42,005 nt of DNA from an uncultured Succinivibrionaceae bacterium (GTDB lineage: Bacteria > Pseudomonadota > Gammaproteobacteria > Enterobacterales > Succinivibrionaceae): assembly GCA_944390085.1 (NCBI GenBank), contig CALXOT010000061.1, positions 1-42,005 of the forward strand. Direction: 5' to 3'. The translations under genes and the position numbers were made by a program. The notes below the pieces were generated by a model. That model searched no databases. It saw only the letters and a list, made by a program, of their open reading frames with translations, and had not been told where the DNA came from. Within the stretch, counting starts at the first letter, position 1, and each line of letters begins with the position of its first letter. Shown piece by piece: positions 7,928-16,960 of the stretch.

Positions 7928-10804
7928 CTACAGGCTGTTCAGTTCCTTAATCTGTGCCTTGATCTTGTCAAGCTGGGTCCGGTTGAGTTCCAGCTGAGCC
8001 TTGGCTCCTTCGATAATCTTGGCCGGAGCCTTGGACACGAAGGCTTCATTGGCAAGCTTGGCTTCACCGCCCTTGATTAAGCCTTCAAGCTTGGCAGCAA
8101 GCTGGTTCAGGCGCTTTAACTCATCATCCTTGTTGATAAGATCCTTCATCGGGATCAGAGCCTCGCAAGTGCCAAAAGGCTTGGAAGCACATGGCACGGT
8201 CTGCTCGCCTGCCTGCACAAAGTTCAGGCTGGTGATGGCGCCTAAGGTCTTATACAGGTAGAAGTTGTCCTTTAATACGCGTTCCTGTTCCGGGTTGGCG
8301 CCACGTACCAGCACTTCAAGCTGGGCATTGGGATTGGCTTTCATCTCAGCGCGCAGATTGCGCACGGTGGTGACCAGATCCTTAATCAGGGCGATGTCAG
8401 CTTCAGCGGCAGCATCGGCGGCATATTCTTCAGCGTGCGGGTAGGGTGCTTGCATGATGGTATCACCGGCCTTGGCCCTGCCGATGCAAGGTGCGGCCTT
8501 TTGCCAGATCACTTCCGTGATAAAGGGCATAACCGGGTGCGCCAGGCGGGCAAAGCACTCCATCACGTCAGTAAGGTTGGCGGCAGTGATTTCCTTTTCT
8601 TCAGCGGACAGCTCACTGCTTTCCAAAATGGCCTTGGAGAACTCAATATACCAGGAACAATATTCATCCCAGATAAATTCATACAGCGAGGCTGCGGCCT
8701 GATCAAAGCGGTAACCGTCAATAGACTGACGCATGGCATTGATGGCAGCGTGCAACTTGGATCTGATAAAACGATCGGCAAGACCGAGCTTGTCAGCAGC
8801 CGGAGCCTGATAGTTCTTTTCCCCAAGCTTGATCTTCATGGAGAGGAAGCGGGTGGCGTTCCACAGCTTGTTGCAGAAATTGCGGTAACCGTCCAGGCGC
8901 TTCATGTCCCAGTTAATGTCGCGGCCATTTGAAGCCAGCGCACATAAGGTAAAGCGTAGGGCATCCGTGCCATGCGGGGCAATGCCTTCTGGGAACTGCT
9001 TGCGGGTACGCTTTTCAATCTGCAGTGCCTTTTGTGGCTGCATCATGTTGGCAGTGCGCTTTTTGACCAGGCTGTCGATGTCGATGCCGTCAATCATATC
9101 CAAAGGATCAAGCACGTTGCCCTTGGACTTGGACATCTTCTGCCCTTCCTCGTCACGGATAAGTCCGGTGACATAAACGGTCTTGAATGGCACCTGCGGC
9201 TTGCCGTCTTTATCCTTCATGAAGTGCATGGTCATCATGATCATGCGGGCAACCCAGAAGAAGATGATGTCAAAGCCTGTGACCAGCACAGAGGTAGGGT
9301 GGAAAGCCTTAAGCTCGCGGGTTTCCTCCGGCCAGCCTAAGGTTGAGAAAGTCCACAGGGCAGAGGAGAACCAGGTGTCAAGCACATCCGGATCCTGTGT
9401 CAGCTTGACGTCCTCAGTCAGGCCATACTTGGATCTGGCTTCAGCCTCGTTGTGGGCAACGTAGAACTTGCCGTTTTCGTCATACCAGGCCGGGATACGG
9501 TGACCCCACCACAGCTGGCGTGAGATGCACCAGTCCTGCAGATCGCGCATCCAGGAGTAATACATGTTGGCGTACTGTGCCGGCACGAACTTGATGCGGC
9601 CGTCTTCCACGGCTTCCAGGGCAGGTTTGCCCAGCACTGAGGCACGTACGTACCACTGATCGGTCAGCATCGGTTCAATGGGCACGCCGCCACGATCACC
9701 AAAAGGCTGGGCTAAGGTGTGATCCTCGATTTTCTCCAGCAGTCCCTGTGCCTTGAGATCCTCAACCATCCGGGTACGGGCCTCAAAGCGCTCCAGGCCG
9801 CGGTAAGCTTCCGGGATAAAGCCGGATACGGCATCAGTGCTCTGGCCGTTGTCATCAAAGACCTCGCCCTCATCGCGGATATGGGCATCCTCGGTCATGA
9901 TGTTGATCATGGCAAGCTTCTGTCTCTTGCCGACCTGATAGTCATTAAAGTCATGTGCCGGAGTGATCTTCACGCAGCCGGTACCGGTGGTCATGTCTGC
10001 ATGCATATCGGCAACGATGGGGATACGGCGGCCAACTAAGGGCAGGATCAGCTCCCTGCCAATTAAGTCCTGATAACGCTCATCGGCAGGATTGACGGCA
10101 ACAGCAGTATCGCCCAACAGGGTCTCAGGACGGGTGGTGGCGACCAGCAGGTGATCCTTGCCTTCTTTGGTCTTAAGTCCATCGGCCAGCGGATAGCGGA
10201 TATACCACATGCTGCCTTTAATTTCGCGGTTTTCCACTTCCAGATCGGAAATGGCAGTGCGCAGCTTGGGATCCCAGTTGACCAGGCGCTTGCCACGGTA
10301 GATCAGATCTTCGTCATATAAGCGCACGAAGACCTCAGTCACGGCACGTGACAGCCCTTCATCCATGGTAAAGCGTTCACGGCTCCAGTCCACAGAAGCA
10401 CCGAGGCGGCGCATCTGCTTGGTAATGGTTCCGCCTGATTGTTCCTTCCATTGCCAGACCCGGCGGATAAATTCGTCGCGTCCCAAGTCGTGGCGGCTGA
10501 CCTTCTCTTCTGCAGCGAGCTTGCGCTCCACCACCATCTGTGTAGCGATGCCAGCATGATCAGTACCGCATTGCCACAGGGTATTGTCGCCATCCATGCG
10601 GTGATAGCGGATCAGGGCATCCATGATGGTCTGCTGGAAAGCATGTCCCATGTGCAGGGAGCCGGTGACGTTGGGCGGGGGCAGGGCGATAGAATAAGCG
10701 GGTGCACTCTCATCGTAGCTGGGCTTGAAATAGCCTTGCTCTTCCCATTTGGCATAAATGTCTTTTTCAAACTTTTCCGGCTGGTAGGTTTTTTCCATGT
10801 CCAT
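7928..10804 (-). CDS. valS: Valyl-tRNA synthetase
   Basis: A 958-residue class I aminoacyl-tRNA synthetase that charges tRNA-Val with valine in the cytoplasm. The HIGH-type motif is [13 protein letters not shown] (about 42-54) and the KMSKS motif is [13 protein letters not shown]. The CP1 editing domain lies between them, and the C-terminal Lys/Glu/Ala-rich coiled-coil arm ends the protein. It is near-colinear with the E. coli enzyme (951 residues). Two in-frame ATGs (10804 and 10798) are possible; the E. coli protein starts at the position of the second (MEKTY). Single-gene unit with its own promoter and terminator. Confidence 0.97.
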   Translation of the reverse strand: MDMEKTYQPEKFEKDIYAKWEEQGYFKPSYDESAPAYSIALPPPNVTGSLHMGHAFQQTIMDALIRYHRMDGDNTLWQCGTDHAGIATQMVVERKLAAEEKVSRHDLGRDEFIRRVWQWKEQSGGTITKQMRRLGASVDWSRERFTMDEGLSRAVTEVFVRLYDEDLIYRGKRLVNWDPKLRTAISDLEVENREIKGSMWYIRYPLADGLKTKEGKDHLLVATTRPETLLGDTAVAVNPADERYQDLIGRELILPLVGRRIPIVADMHADMTTGTGCVKITPAHDFNDYQVGKRQKLAMINIMTEDAHIRDEGEVFDDNGQSTDAVSGFIPEAYRGLERFEARTRMVEDLKAQGLLEKIEDHTLAQPFGDRGGVPIEPMLTDQWYVRASVLGKPALEAVEDGRIKFVPAQYANMYYSWMRDLQDWCISRQLWWGHRIPAWYDENGKFYVAHNEAEARSKYGLTEDVKLTQDPDVLDTWFSSALWTFSTLGWPEETRELKAFHPTSVLVTGFDIIFFWVARMIMMTMHFMKDKDGKPQVPFKTVYVTGLIRDEEGQKMSKSKGNVLDPLDMIDGIDIDSLVKKRTANMMQPQKALQIEKRTRKQFPEGIAPHGTDALRFTLCALASNGRDINWDMKRLDGYRNFCNKLWNATRFLSMKIKLGEKNYQAPAADKLGLADRFIRSKLHAAINAMRQSIDGYRFDQAAASLYEFIWDEYCSWYIEFSKAILESSELSAEEKEITAANLTDVMECFARLAHPVMPFITEVIWQKAAPCIGRAKAGDTIMQAPYPHAEEYAADAAAEADIALIKDLVTTVRNLRAEMKANPNAQLEVLVRGANPEQERVLKDNFYLYKTLGAITSLNFVQAGEQTVPCASKPFGTCEALIPMKDLINKDDELKRLNQLAAKLEGLIKGGEAKLANEAFVSKAPAKIIEGAKAQLELNRTQLDKIKAQIKELNSL

Positions 10805-10876
10805 CTTGACTCAATCCACAATCCACTAATAAAAAAGCGCTGGAAATGACGCCGCGCTCCTTAAAATTTGGGGATA

Positions 10877-10905
10877 ATTCTAGCTTTTTTACAAGGCGCT
10901 GTCAC
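10877..10905 (-). promoter_or_regulatory. Sigma-70 promoter of valS
   Basis: On the minus strand GTGACA (-35, 10900-10905) and TAGAAT (-10, 10877-10882) are exactly 17 bases apart, about 70 bases upstream of valS. The rest of the valS-mltG intergenic region (10906-11104) holds no gene I believe. An AT-rich TTGTTAAAATATAAC stretch at 11000-11014 may contribute a rightward promoter for mltG but has no clear -35. Confidence 0.6.
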
Positions 10906-11104
10906 TAAATTCAGGGCTTTGGGGCACGCTTTTGGGGCGCAGCGGAAAGTTGTGGCGGCGCTAAAACGGTCCCCGGATCATCCCCATGCCGGGATTAACT
11001 TGTTAAAATATAACGATGCGGCCTCACCTCCTCCCGGAGACTTTGCGGGCGCTTTCCAAATTAAGAGCAGCTAAGTCACGGCAGATTAAAGAGGTTATAG
11101 CACC

Positions 11105-12271
11105 ATGGCAACAAAAAAAGATCAAGGACGACCGGAGGAGCAGACAGTAAAGCCCCAGCCGGTTCCGGTGACTGCTGCAAACCGGCGTCAACTGAAGTTG
11201 TTTTGGTATGTTGCCCTTGGTTTTTGCATCCTGGCAGGCAGCCTACTGGTGGCTTTTTATCTGCAGCTTAAAAGTCTGAATGATTACGCTGTACCGCCAC
11301 GTGCTGAGCCTTATACCCTGGAAGCTGGCATGAATGCCCGAGATGTGATCTCAGATCTGGCGGGGGATAATTTCAATCAGGCGGTGATCTGGGCTTACGT
11401 CAAACTCAATCAGGATAAGTTTTCTAAAATCCAGAAAGGTCGCTATCTTATAAATGGAACCTTGTCGGTGGCCGAACTGCTGCGGCAGATGTCGCAGGGC
11501 AAGATCATGGAAGTCAAGCCCTTTACGGTGACCCTGGTGGAGGGCATGAATGTGGCCATGGTGGAAAAAAGGCTGCAGGCCGCTTCGGATCTTGATTTTG
11601 ATGCAGCTTCCTGTTTTTCGCGCCCGGCGTCCTTTATCAAGCATACCCTGACTCAAGAGCAGCTTGACTTTATCGGCGGGGAAAAAGATACCCTGGAGGG
11701 GCTGCTGCTGCCTGCTACATATCCTTATTTTAAAGACGACGGTGCCAGGGCCATCGTGGCACGGGCATTGCGTTCCATGGTGCTGCTTTTGATGCGTGAA
11801 TGGCCGCAGCGCGCAGATAAAAAGACTCTGGCAGATCCTTATCAAGCTTTGATTCTGGCTTCTATTGTGGAGCGTGAAAGTGCCATTGCCTCTGAGCAGG
11901 TTCAAATTGCTGGAGTGTTCTATAACCGTTTGAAAAAAGGGATGCGCCTGCAGACTGATCCTGCGGTAATGTACGGGGTGTCACCGGGTTTCCGGGGGCC
12001 GTTGCGGCAAAGTCACTTAAAGCAAGACGGCCCTTACAATACCTATACCCGAGTGGGGCTGCCGCCTACTCCGATTGCGATGCCCAGCGCCAGTGCCGTC
12101 AGGGCGGTGTTACATCCATCTTCTACCAATGCACTGTATTTTGTGGCCAAGAGCTATGATCCGCGTGACGGGCATAATTTTGCAAACAGCCTGAAAGAGC
12201 ATAACCGCAACGTGGCAGCTTATAAGCGCAGCGTACGGCAGTATAAGCGTGCACAGCAGGAGCAGAAATAA
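11105..12271 (+). CDS. mltG: Endolytic murein transglycosylase MltG
   Basis: A 388-residue YceG-like membrane protein. A short cytoplasmic lead of about 30 residues is followed by one transmembrane helix (about 34-56), then a periplasmic domain with a LysM-like lobe. The catalytic region ILASIVERESA (about 249-259) and GVFYNRLKKGMRLQTDPAVMYG are family signatures. MltG cleaves nascent glycan strands and is proposed to set their length. It heads the operon mltG-tmk-holB, the same order as in E. coli, but pabC is not in front of it here. ATG at 11105. Confidence 0.93.
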   Translation: MATKKDQGRPEEQTVKPQPVPVTAANRRQLKLFWYVALGFCILAGSLLVAFYLQLKSLNDYAVPPRAEPYTLEAGMNARDVISDLAGDNFNQAVIWAYVKLNQDKFSKIQKGRYLINGTLSVAELLRQMSQGKIMEVKPFTVTLVEGMNVAMVEKRLQAASDLDFDAASCFSRPASFIKHTLTQEQLDFIGGEKDTLEGLLLPATYPYFKDDGARAIVARALRSMVLLLMREWPQRADKKTLADPYQALILASIVERESAIASEQVQIAGVFYNRLKKGMRLQTDPAVMYGVSPGFRGPLRQSHLKQDGPYNTYTRVGLPPTPIAMPSASAVRAVLHPSSTNALYFVAKSYDPRDGHNFANSLKEHNRNVAAYKRSVRQYKRAQQEQK

Positions 12272-12330
12272 TGTTCCTCAGGCAGCAAGGCAAAATATTT
12301 TTATACTAAGACGGATATACGGATAGACCG

Positions 12331-13017
12331 ATGCAGACAGAGAGCATGGCACTCAAGGCCGCAGCACAGCAGGTTCCCGCAAAACGGGGACTCTTCATTA
12401 CCCTTGAAGGTACGGAGGGGGCAGGGAAAAGTTCGCTTATCTTAAGTTTAAGCACTTTTTTGCAGCAAAAAGGTTTTACGGTGCTCTCTTTGCGTGAGCC
12501 TGGTGGTACCGAGATCGGTGAGGAGATCCGAGCCATGCTCAAGTCCCCGGAGCGCCGGGAACAGATTTCACCGCTTACAGAGCTGCTTTTGATGTATGCC
12601 TCGCGGGTACAGTTGGTAGAAAGCAGGATAAAACCAGCCCTCAAGCGTGGGATCATGGTGCTCTGTGATCGTCACGATCTGTCCTCCTATGCCTATCAGG
12701 GCGGGGGACGGGGAATTCCCTTTGAGACTATCCGCGCAGTCAGGACTGCCGCCCTGGGGGATTTTCATCCCGATCTGACCTTATTGCTTGATCTGCCAGT
12801 GGAGCAGGGAATGCAACGGGTCAGGGCACGCGGTGAGCGCGATCGCTTTGAACAGGAGCGCCTTGATTTCTTTGAACGGGTGCAGCGTGCTTATTTGCAG
12901 GCAGCAGCGCAGCTTGATTATGTCAAGGTGATAGATAGCTCACGTAGCTTTGAAGAGGTGGCTCAGGATGCTGTAAGACTTACAGACAGCGCTTTGTGCC
13001 AGGCCGGTTTGTGCTGA
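12331..13017 (+). CDS. tmk: Thymidylate kinase
   Basis: A 228-residue P-loop kinase that phosphorylates dTMP to dTDP. Motifs are GTEGAGKSS (Walker A, about 27-35), LREPGGTEIGEEIR, the DRH motif in DRHDLSSYAYQGGGRG and the lid-region arginines in RARGERDRFEQERLDFFERV. The protein is about 15 residues longer than E. coli Tmk because of its N-terminus. An alternative ATG five codons in (12346) would shorten it; neither start has a strong ribosome site. It sits 59 bases after mltG and 92 before holB. Confidence 0.93.
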   Translation: MQTESMALKAAAQQVPAKRGLFITLEGTEGAGKSSLILSLSTFLQQKGFTVLSLREPGGTEIGEEIRAMLKSPERREQISPLTELLLMYASRVQLVESRIKPALKRGIMVLCDRHDLSSYAYQGGGRGIPFETIRAVRTAALGDFHPDLTLLLDLPVEQGMQRVRARGERDRFEQERLDFFERVQRAYLQAAAQLDYVKVIDSSRSFEEVAQDAVRLTDSALCQAGLC

Positions 13018-13109
13018 GCAAAGTGCTGATGGCATCCCCCCTCTCAATACAGTAAGTACAGCTTTTTGTAAGTGCAGCTTTAGCATTGTGCTAGCAAGGA
13101 GAACATTTG

Positions 13110-14168
13110 ATGTTAAAGCCCTGGTTAAGCCCGAGCTTTGCTGATTTTTCTACAGCCTGCCTGCAGGGCAGGTTGCCAGGTTCTGTCATTATTGCAGGCA
13201 GCAGTGGCAGCGGCTGCATGGAGCTTGCCTTAGAGTGCGCACGCTTTTATCTGTGCGAGCATCAGGAAGGCGGTCGCCCTTGCGGCAGCTGCGCCTCCTG
13301 TCGCAGCTTTGCTGCCGGAGCGCATCCTGACTTTATCATGCTGCGCTCCAGCCTTAAGGAGGAAGCTGATGCCGGGCTTGATTTGGTCACTAATCCGGCG
13401 CTGGCCCTGAGCGATCCGGAGCTGCAGGTCACAGACAGTGGCAACCGGCGCTCGGTGCGCATCGACAGCATCAGGAAGTTAATTGACTGGATCGGACTGT
13501 CCCCGGCTTATGGCCGTGGCAAGGCCTGCATTATTAATGATGCGCATACCATGCCTGAAGGGGCAGCTAACAGCATTTTAAAAAGCTTTGAGGAGCCACC
13601 GCCGCATACGCTCATCATCATGACGGCCAAGAGCCTGGAATCCCTCTTGCCTACCATCATTTCACGCGCCTATAAGATCACCTTAAAGGAAGCTTCGCTA
13701 AATGTGGCCGAGGGCTATTTGGGTGGTATGGGCTTTTCCGGACGTGCATCCATGGTGGGACTTGCCCTGGCACGCCAGGATCCGGACAAGGCCGTGCAAT
13801 TGTTGCAGGAAGGGATTGATAAAAAAGCCCAGCGGATCATTTCCCTGTTGTGTACTGCCGTGCAGGGGGGCGCCGATGGGGAGCTGATTGATGAACTTGC
13901 TGCCTTAGCTCCGGCTATACAGGTCATGATCTTGGGCGAATTAGTACGTGAGCTGTTAAAATACAAGGCGGGTTTTGCGCTTGCCACATTGCCGCTTTTG
14001 GATGAACAGAGTGCGGCGCTGTTGGTCAGGTTGCCTGCGGAACATTTGTTTACGGCTTTAAGCTCCCTCGATCAGTTCGCGGTGAGTGCCTCTTATATTC
14101 CGCCGCGCGCACCGCTGGCGCTGCTGCGCGCCTGGGTACAGGCCTTGGCTAAAGGTGGGCATAAGTGA
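13110..14168 (+). CDS. holB: DNA polymerase III subunit delta prime
   Basis: A 352-residue clamp-loader subunit. The AAA+ domain carries a zinc-binding cysteine cluster (CEHQEGGRPCGSCASC), and ILKSFEEPPPHTLIIMTAKS and LLPTIISRAYKI match the sensor-1 region of the family. The P-loop position reads GSSGSGCM without the GKT lysine, as expected because delta prime does not hydrolyse ATP. It works with delta and tau/gamma to load the beta clamp. The ATG at 13110 has AAGGAG eight bases upstream; a TTG one codon earlier is less likely. Its TGA overlaps the GTG of lptF. Confidence 0.88.
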   Translation: MLKPWLSPSFADFSTACLQGRLPGSVIIAGSSGSGCMELALECARFYLCEHQEGGRPCGSCASCRSFAAGAHPDFIMLRSSLKEEADAGLDLVTNPALALSDPELQVTDSGNRRSVRIDSIRKLIDWIGLSPAYGRGKACIINDAHTMPEGAANSILKSFEEPPPHTLIIMTAKSLESLLPTIISRAYKITLKEASLNVAEGYLGGMGFSGRASMVGLALARQDPDKAVQLLQEGIDKKAQRIISLLCTAVQGGADGELIDELAALAPAIQVMILGELVRELLKYKAGFALATLPLLDEQSAALLVRLPAEHLFTALSSLDQFAVSASYIPPRAPLALLRAWVQALAKGGHK

Positions 14169-15379
14169 TTTTTTATAAATATTTATTCAAAGAGATAGCC
14201 AAAACGCAGATCATCATCTTATTGATCCTGCTGACGGTCTTTCTCTGTCAGAGCCTTATCAAACTGATAAGCCGCGCCGCTGTCGGGGCCTTGCCGGTGG
14301 AAGTGATTTCCTCCTTGGCTTTATACGCCATTCCGGAAATTGCCATGATCATGCTGCCTCTGACCTTGTTTTTATCCATTCTGTTGACCTTAGGGCGTAT
14401 CTGTTCTGACTCTGAGATGGTGGTGCTGCGTTCAGTCGGCTTTTCACCAGTCAATGTCATGGCAGTTACCATGCTGCTTGCGCTGATTACAGCAGTTGTC
14501 ACCGGTTACACCAGTATTTACCTGATGCCGGAATCCATTAAGACACGGGATGCCCTGACTTCGGATGCCAAGAACAATCCCCGGTACTTGCCTATTGAAA
14601 GCGGACGTTTTGTAAATCTGGGTGAACGCTTTACCGTTTATATCGATGAAGTGGAAGGCAGCGGGGAGGATAAGACCATCTCGCGCATTTACGTCATGGA
14701 TACCCCTTTTGAACTGGATCGGGGCTCCATTACCATCGCGGAGCGGGGCTATCTGCAAAATGATGCCCAGGGGGTGCGCTGGCTCTATCTGTTTGACGGC
14801 AAACGCTACGAGGGCACCTTAAATGAGGGGGCTTTCAGACGGATCAATTTCTCAAAGTTCCAGGCACCGGCTGCACGTGACAATACTCAGGCAGCAGAGG
14901 ATACCTCCAAGAATGCCATGCCGACCTCAGAGCTGCTAGACTCTGACAATATTTCCTATCAGGTGGAGGCGCAATGGCGCATTTCACCTATTTTTGCGGT
15001 ATTTGTCCTCAGTTTTATTGCGGTACCGCTGTCCATGGTTAACCCCCGTCAGGGGCGTTTTGCCAAGCTGATGCCGGCGCTTTTAATCTATGCAGCTTAC
15101 TATATGTTCCTGCTGTCAGTGCGCAATCTTATAAATCACGGTAACCTGCCGCTTTATCCGGGTCTGTATCTGGTGCCACTGTTATTTACCCTGTTAGCGG
15201 CCCTGCCTTTGAACCTGCCGCGCCGTTTTGTGATGCGCCTGTTACCGGTGCCTGTAAGATCCGGGCAAGTGGCAGGGACAACGGGCAACCCCAAGGCTGC
15301 AGCAACTGCGGATGAAGATTTGCAACAGGATGAGGCCAGTAAGGGGCCTGTGGATCAGGCGAAGGATGGAAAGAAATAA
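14165..15379 (+). CDS. lptF: LPS export ABC transporter permease LptF
   Basis: A 404-residue permease of the LptB2FG complex that extracts lipopolysaccharide from the inner membrane. Three N-terminal helices, a periplasmic beta-jellyroll domain and three C-terminal helices are visible; VPLSMVNPRQGRFAKLMPALLIYAAYY is a strong family match. It has a hydrophilic, Lys/Asp/Gln-rich C-terminal tail of about 40 residues (from about 365) that E. coli LptF (366 residues) lacks. The start is GTG and overlaps the holB stop as GTGA; the stop overlaps lptG. LptF is thus fused transcriptionally to the mltG-tmk-holB operon. Confidence 0.9.
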   Translation: MIFYKYLFKEIAKTQIIILLILLTVFLCQSLIKLISRAAVGALPVEVISSLALYAIPEIAMIMLPLTLFLSILLTLGRICSDSEMVVLRSVGFSPVNVMAVTMLLALITAVVTGYTSIYLMPESIKTRDALTSDAKNNPRYLPIESGRFVNLGERFTVYIDEVEGSGEDKTISRIYVMDTPFELDRGSITIAERGYLQNDAQGVRWLYLFDGKRYEGTLNEGAFRRINFSKFQAPAARDNTQAAEDTSKNAMPTSELLDSDNISYQVEAQWRISPIFAVFVLSFIAVPLSMVNPRQGRFAKLMPALLIYAAYYMFLLSVRNLINHGNLPLYPGLYLVPLLFTLLAALPLNLPRRFVMRLLPVPVRSGQVAGTTGNPKAAATADEDLQQDEASKGPVDQAKDGKK

Positions 15380-16440
15380 TGGGGATCCTTGATAAATATG
15401 TAGCCAGGCAGGTTCTGCTGACCATCTTGCTGGTTTCTGTGTTTTTGCTAGTTCTTACCGGGCTTATTACCTTTATCGATCAGATGCGCTATATCGGGCG
15501 CGGCGAAATCGGATTTTCATTCCTGGTAGGTTATCTGTTCCTGCAGTTGCCTGGACTTTTTGTATTGTTTTTTCCGATTGCAGTGCTGCTGGGCGGGGTG
15601 ATTGGCCTGGGGCTGATGGCCAGGGGATCTGAGTTAATCATTTTGCAATCTGTCGGGATCTCTCGTGCCGGCATTATTTTCAGCGCGCTGAAGCTGGTTT
15701 TTCCGTTGATTTTAGCGGTATGTGCCTTAGGTGAACTGGTGGTGCCGCATCTGGAGCAATACGCAGCCAATCAGTACAATCGTTATGCTTCAAATGGCAG
15801 CATTTCCATTACTTACGATGGCCTGTGGCTGCGTGAAGGGGAAAGCTTTATTGGCGTGCGTTATACCTTGTCAGACAATTCACTGCTCGATATTGTGCGT
15901 TATGACTTCAGGGGAGATGAGCTTTTAGCCATCAGCAAGGCAAAAAGTGGCAGTTATCAGGATGGGGTCTGGGTAATGCATGATGTGCATAAGACCATTT
16001 ATTCACAGGGAGCGGTGCAACCGGTATTTTTGGGCAGTGAGAACTGGCATTTGAATTTAAATCCGGATCGGGTTGGTATTATCGGGCTTAAAGGCAGTAA
16101 TCTGACCATTAGCGGACTTGCTGATTACATCAGTTATCTGAAAGCCAACGGACAGGATAGTTCTATCTATCAGCTGCAGCTTTATGGCAAGCTGGTGGCG
16201 CCCTTTACCATGGTAGTAATGCTACTTTTAGCTGCCTCAACCGTATTTGGTCCCCTGCGTACCATGACCATGGGGGCGAGGATTGTGGCTGGTATTGCGC
16301 TGGGCTTTTGCTTTTATGTGGCCAATCAGTTTGGTACCCCCTTTGCGTTGGTTTACGGCGTACCTCCACTGCTAGGAGCTGCCTTGCCTTCTATTTTGTT
16401 CTTCTTTTTTGCCCTGTATTTGTTGCGAGCCCACACCTAA
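15379..16440 (+). CDS. lptG: LPS export ABC transporter permease LptG
   Basis: A 353-residue partner of LptF with the same architecture: helices at about 10-32, 50-78 and 95-115, a periplasmic domain, and three C-terminal helices. MGILDKYVARQVLLTILLV and VFGPLRTMTMGARIVAGIALGF are characteristic of LptG. The ATG shares its first base with the lptF stop codon (TAATG). A weak hairpin (stem bases 16439-16445 with 16460-16466) spans the stop codon, and a perfect CCTCAAG/CTTGAGG hairpin lies at 16561-16577; either could end the operon, but neither has a proper T tail. Confidence 0.9.
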   Translation: MGILDKYVARQVLLTILLVSVFLLVLTGLITFIDQMRYIGRGEIGFSFLVGYLFLQLPGLFVLFFPIAVLLGGVIGLGLMARGSELIILQSVGISRAGIIFSALKLVFPLILAVCALGELVVPHLEQYAANQYNRYASNGSISITYDGLWLREGESFIGVRYTLSDNSLLDIVRYDFRGDELLAISKAKSGSYQDGVWVMHDVHKTIYSQGAVQPVFLGSENWHLNLNPDRVGIIGLKGSNLTISGLADYISYLKANGQDSSIYQLQLYGKLVAPFTMVVMLLLAASTVFGPLRTMTMGARIVAGIALGFCFYVANQFGTPFALVYGVPPLLGAALPSILFFFFALYLLRAHT

Positions 16441-16624
16441 GCCTGGCATATTGCAAAAACAGGCTTTACCGGGCATCTTCTTTTTCTTTGCGGGCTGTTT
16501 GGGGATGGCTAATTGAGCTATAGCGGGGGTGAACCATAGCGGTTACCTCCGTCTTTATTTCCTCAAGTAGCTTGAGGATACGTATTATTTCGTTCTGGTG
16601 GTGCAGGTGAGTGCGAAAAAAATC

Positions 16625-16652
16625 TTGCAATTTATGTTTTTTAAGCTAAAAT
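16625..16652 (+). promoter_or_regulatory. Promoter of tRNA-Leu(CAA)
   Basis: TTGCAA (-35) and TAAAAT (-10) with a 16-base spacer, followed by a GC-rich discriminator AGCCGCAC. The tRNA starts 14 bases after the -10. A GC-rich discriminator is typical of stringently controlled stable-RNA promoters. Confidence 0.65.
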
Positions 16653-16666
16653 AGCCGCACTTCCCA

Positions 16667-16753
16667 GCCGAAGTGGCGGAATTGGTAGACGCAGCGGATT
16701 CAAAATCCGCCGCTAGTGATAGTGTGTGGGTTCGAGTCCCACCTTCGGCACCA
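16667..16753 (+). tRNA. tRNA-Leu, anticodon CAA
   Basis: The 87-base cloverleaf has acceptor GCCGAAG paired with CTTCGGC, discriminator A and an encoded CCA. The anticodon stem GCGGA/TCCGC encloses the loop TTCAAAA (anticodon CAA, reads UUG). A long class II variable arm and the T-arm GGGTTCGAGTCCC complete it. This is the equivalent of E. coli leuX, the attachment site of phage P4. The 3' end is part of the left attachment repeat of the element that follows. Confidence 0.97.
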
Positions 16754-16758
16754 AAACT
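16742..16758 (+). repeat. attL core repeat
   Basis: CCTTCGGCACCAAAACT, identical over 17 bases to 24927-24943. It covers the 3' acceptor strand and CCA of the tRNA plus five bases, so integration restores an intact tRNA gene. Confidence 0.85.
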
Positions 16759-16878
16759 GTGATTTTCTCTCACATTCCCTGCAAGTCACAAACCTTCCTT
16801 ATAATACCGAATTCCCTTATATTTTCAAGCTTTTTGAGCTGCAGAGCCCTTCAGAGATGCCCCTTGCCTTTCACTCTA

Positions 16879-16905
16879 TTGCATGTTTACGCACACTGTT
16901 ATAAT
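16879..16905 (+). promoter_or_regulatory. Promoter of the integrase gene inside a dyad
   Basis: A consensus TATAAT at 16900-16905 is preceded by a weak -35 TTGCAT at 16879-16884 (15-base spacer). The -10 sits in the centre of the inverted pair TTACGCACA (16887-16895) and TGTGCGTAA (16905-16913), so a protein bound there would block transcription of int. Likely autoregulated by integrase or by AlpA. Confidence 0.5.
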
Positions 16906-16934
16906 GTGCGTAAAAGTGTGCGTATGTGTGCGTG
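16887..16934. repeat. Left-end GTGTGCGTA motif cluster (probable integrase arm sites/operator)
   Basis: Four copies: inverted TTACGCACAC at 16887-16896, then direct TGTGCGTAA at 16905-16913, GTGTGCGTA at 16916-16924 and GTGTGCGTG at 16926-16934. The same motif recurs at the other end of the element (24857-24879) and upstream of alpA (19347-19355). Confidence 0.6.
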
Positions 16935-16939
16935 ATTTT

Positions 16940-16956
16940 TAACCCTTAGAGGGTTA
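16940..16956 (+). promoter_or_regulatory. Hairpin sequestering the integrase ribosome binding site
   Basis: TAACCCT-TAG-AGGGTTA is a perfect 7-bp stem with a 3-base loop ending four bases before the int ATG. The only Shine-Dalgarno-like sequence (AGGG) forms its 3' arm, so initiation should be dampened unless the hairpin is opened. Confidence 0.5.
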
Positions 16957-16960
16957 GATC

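Noticed and set aside
10868..11074. A 68-codon open frame between valS and mltG
   Set aside because: No ribosome site, no recognisable composition, and it covers the valS promoter region.
13160..13300. Missing P-loop lysine in HolB as a defect
   Set aside because: Delta prime normally lacks a functional Walker A; this is the expected state of the family.
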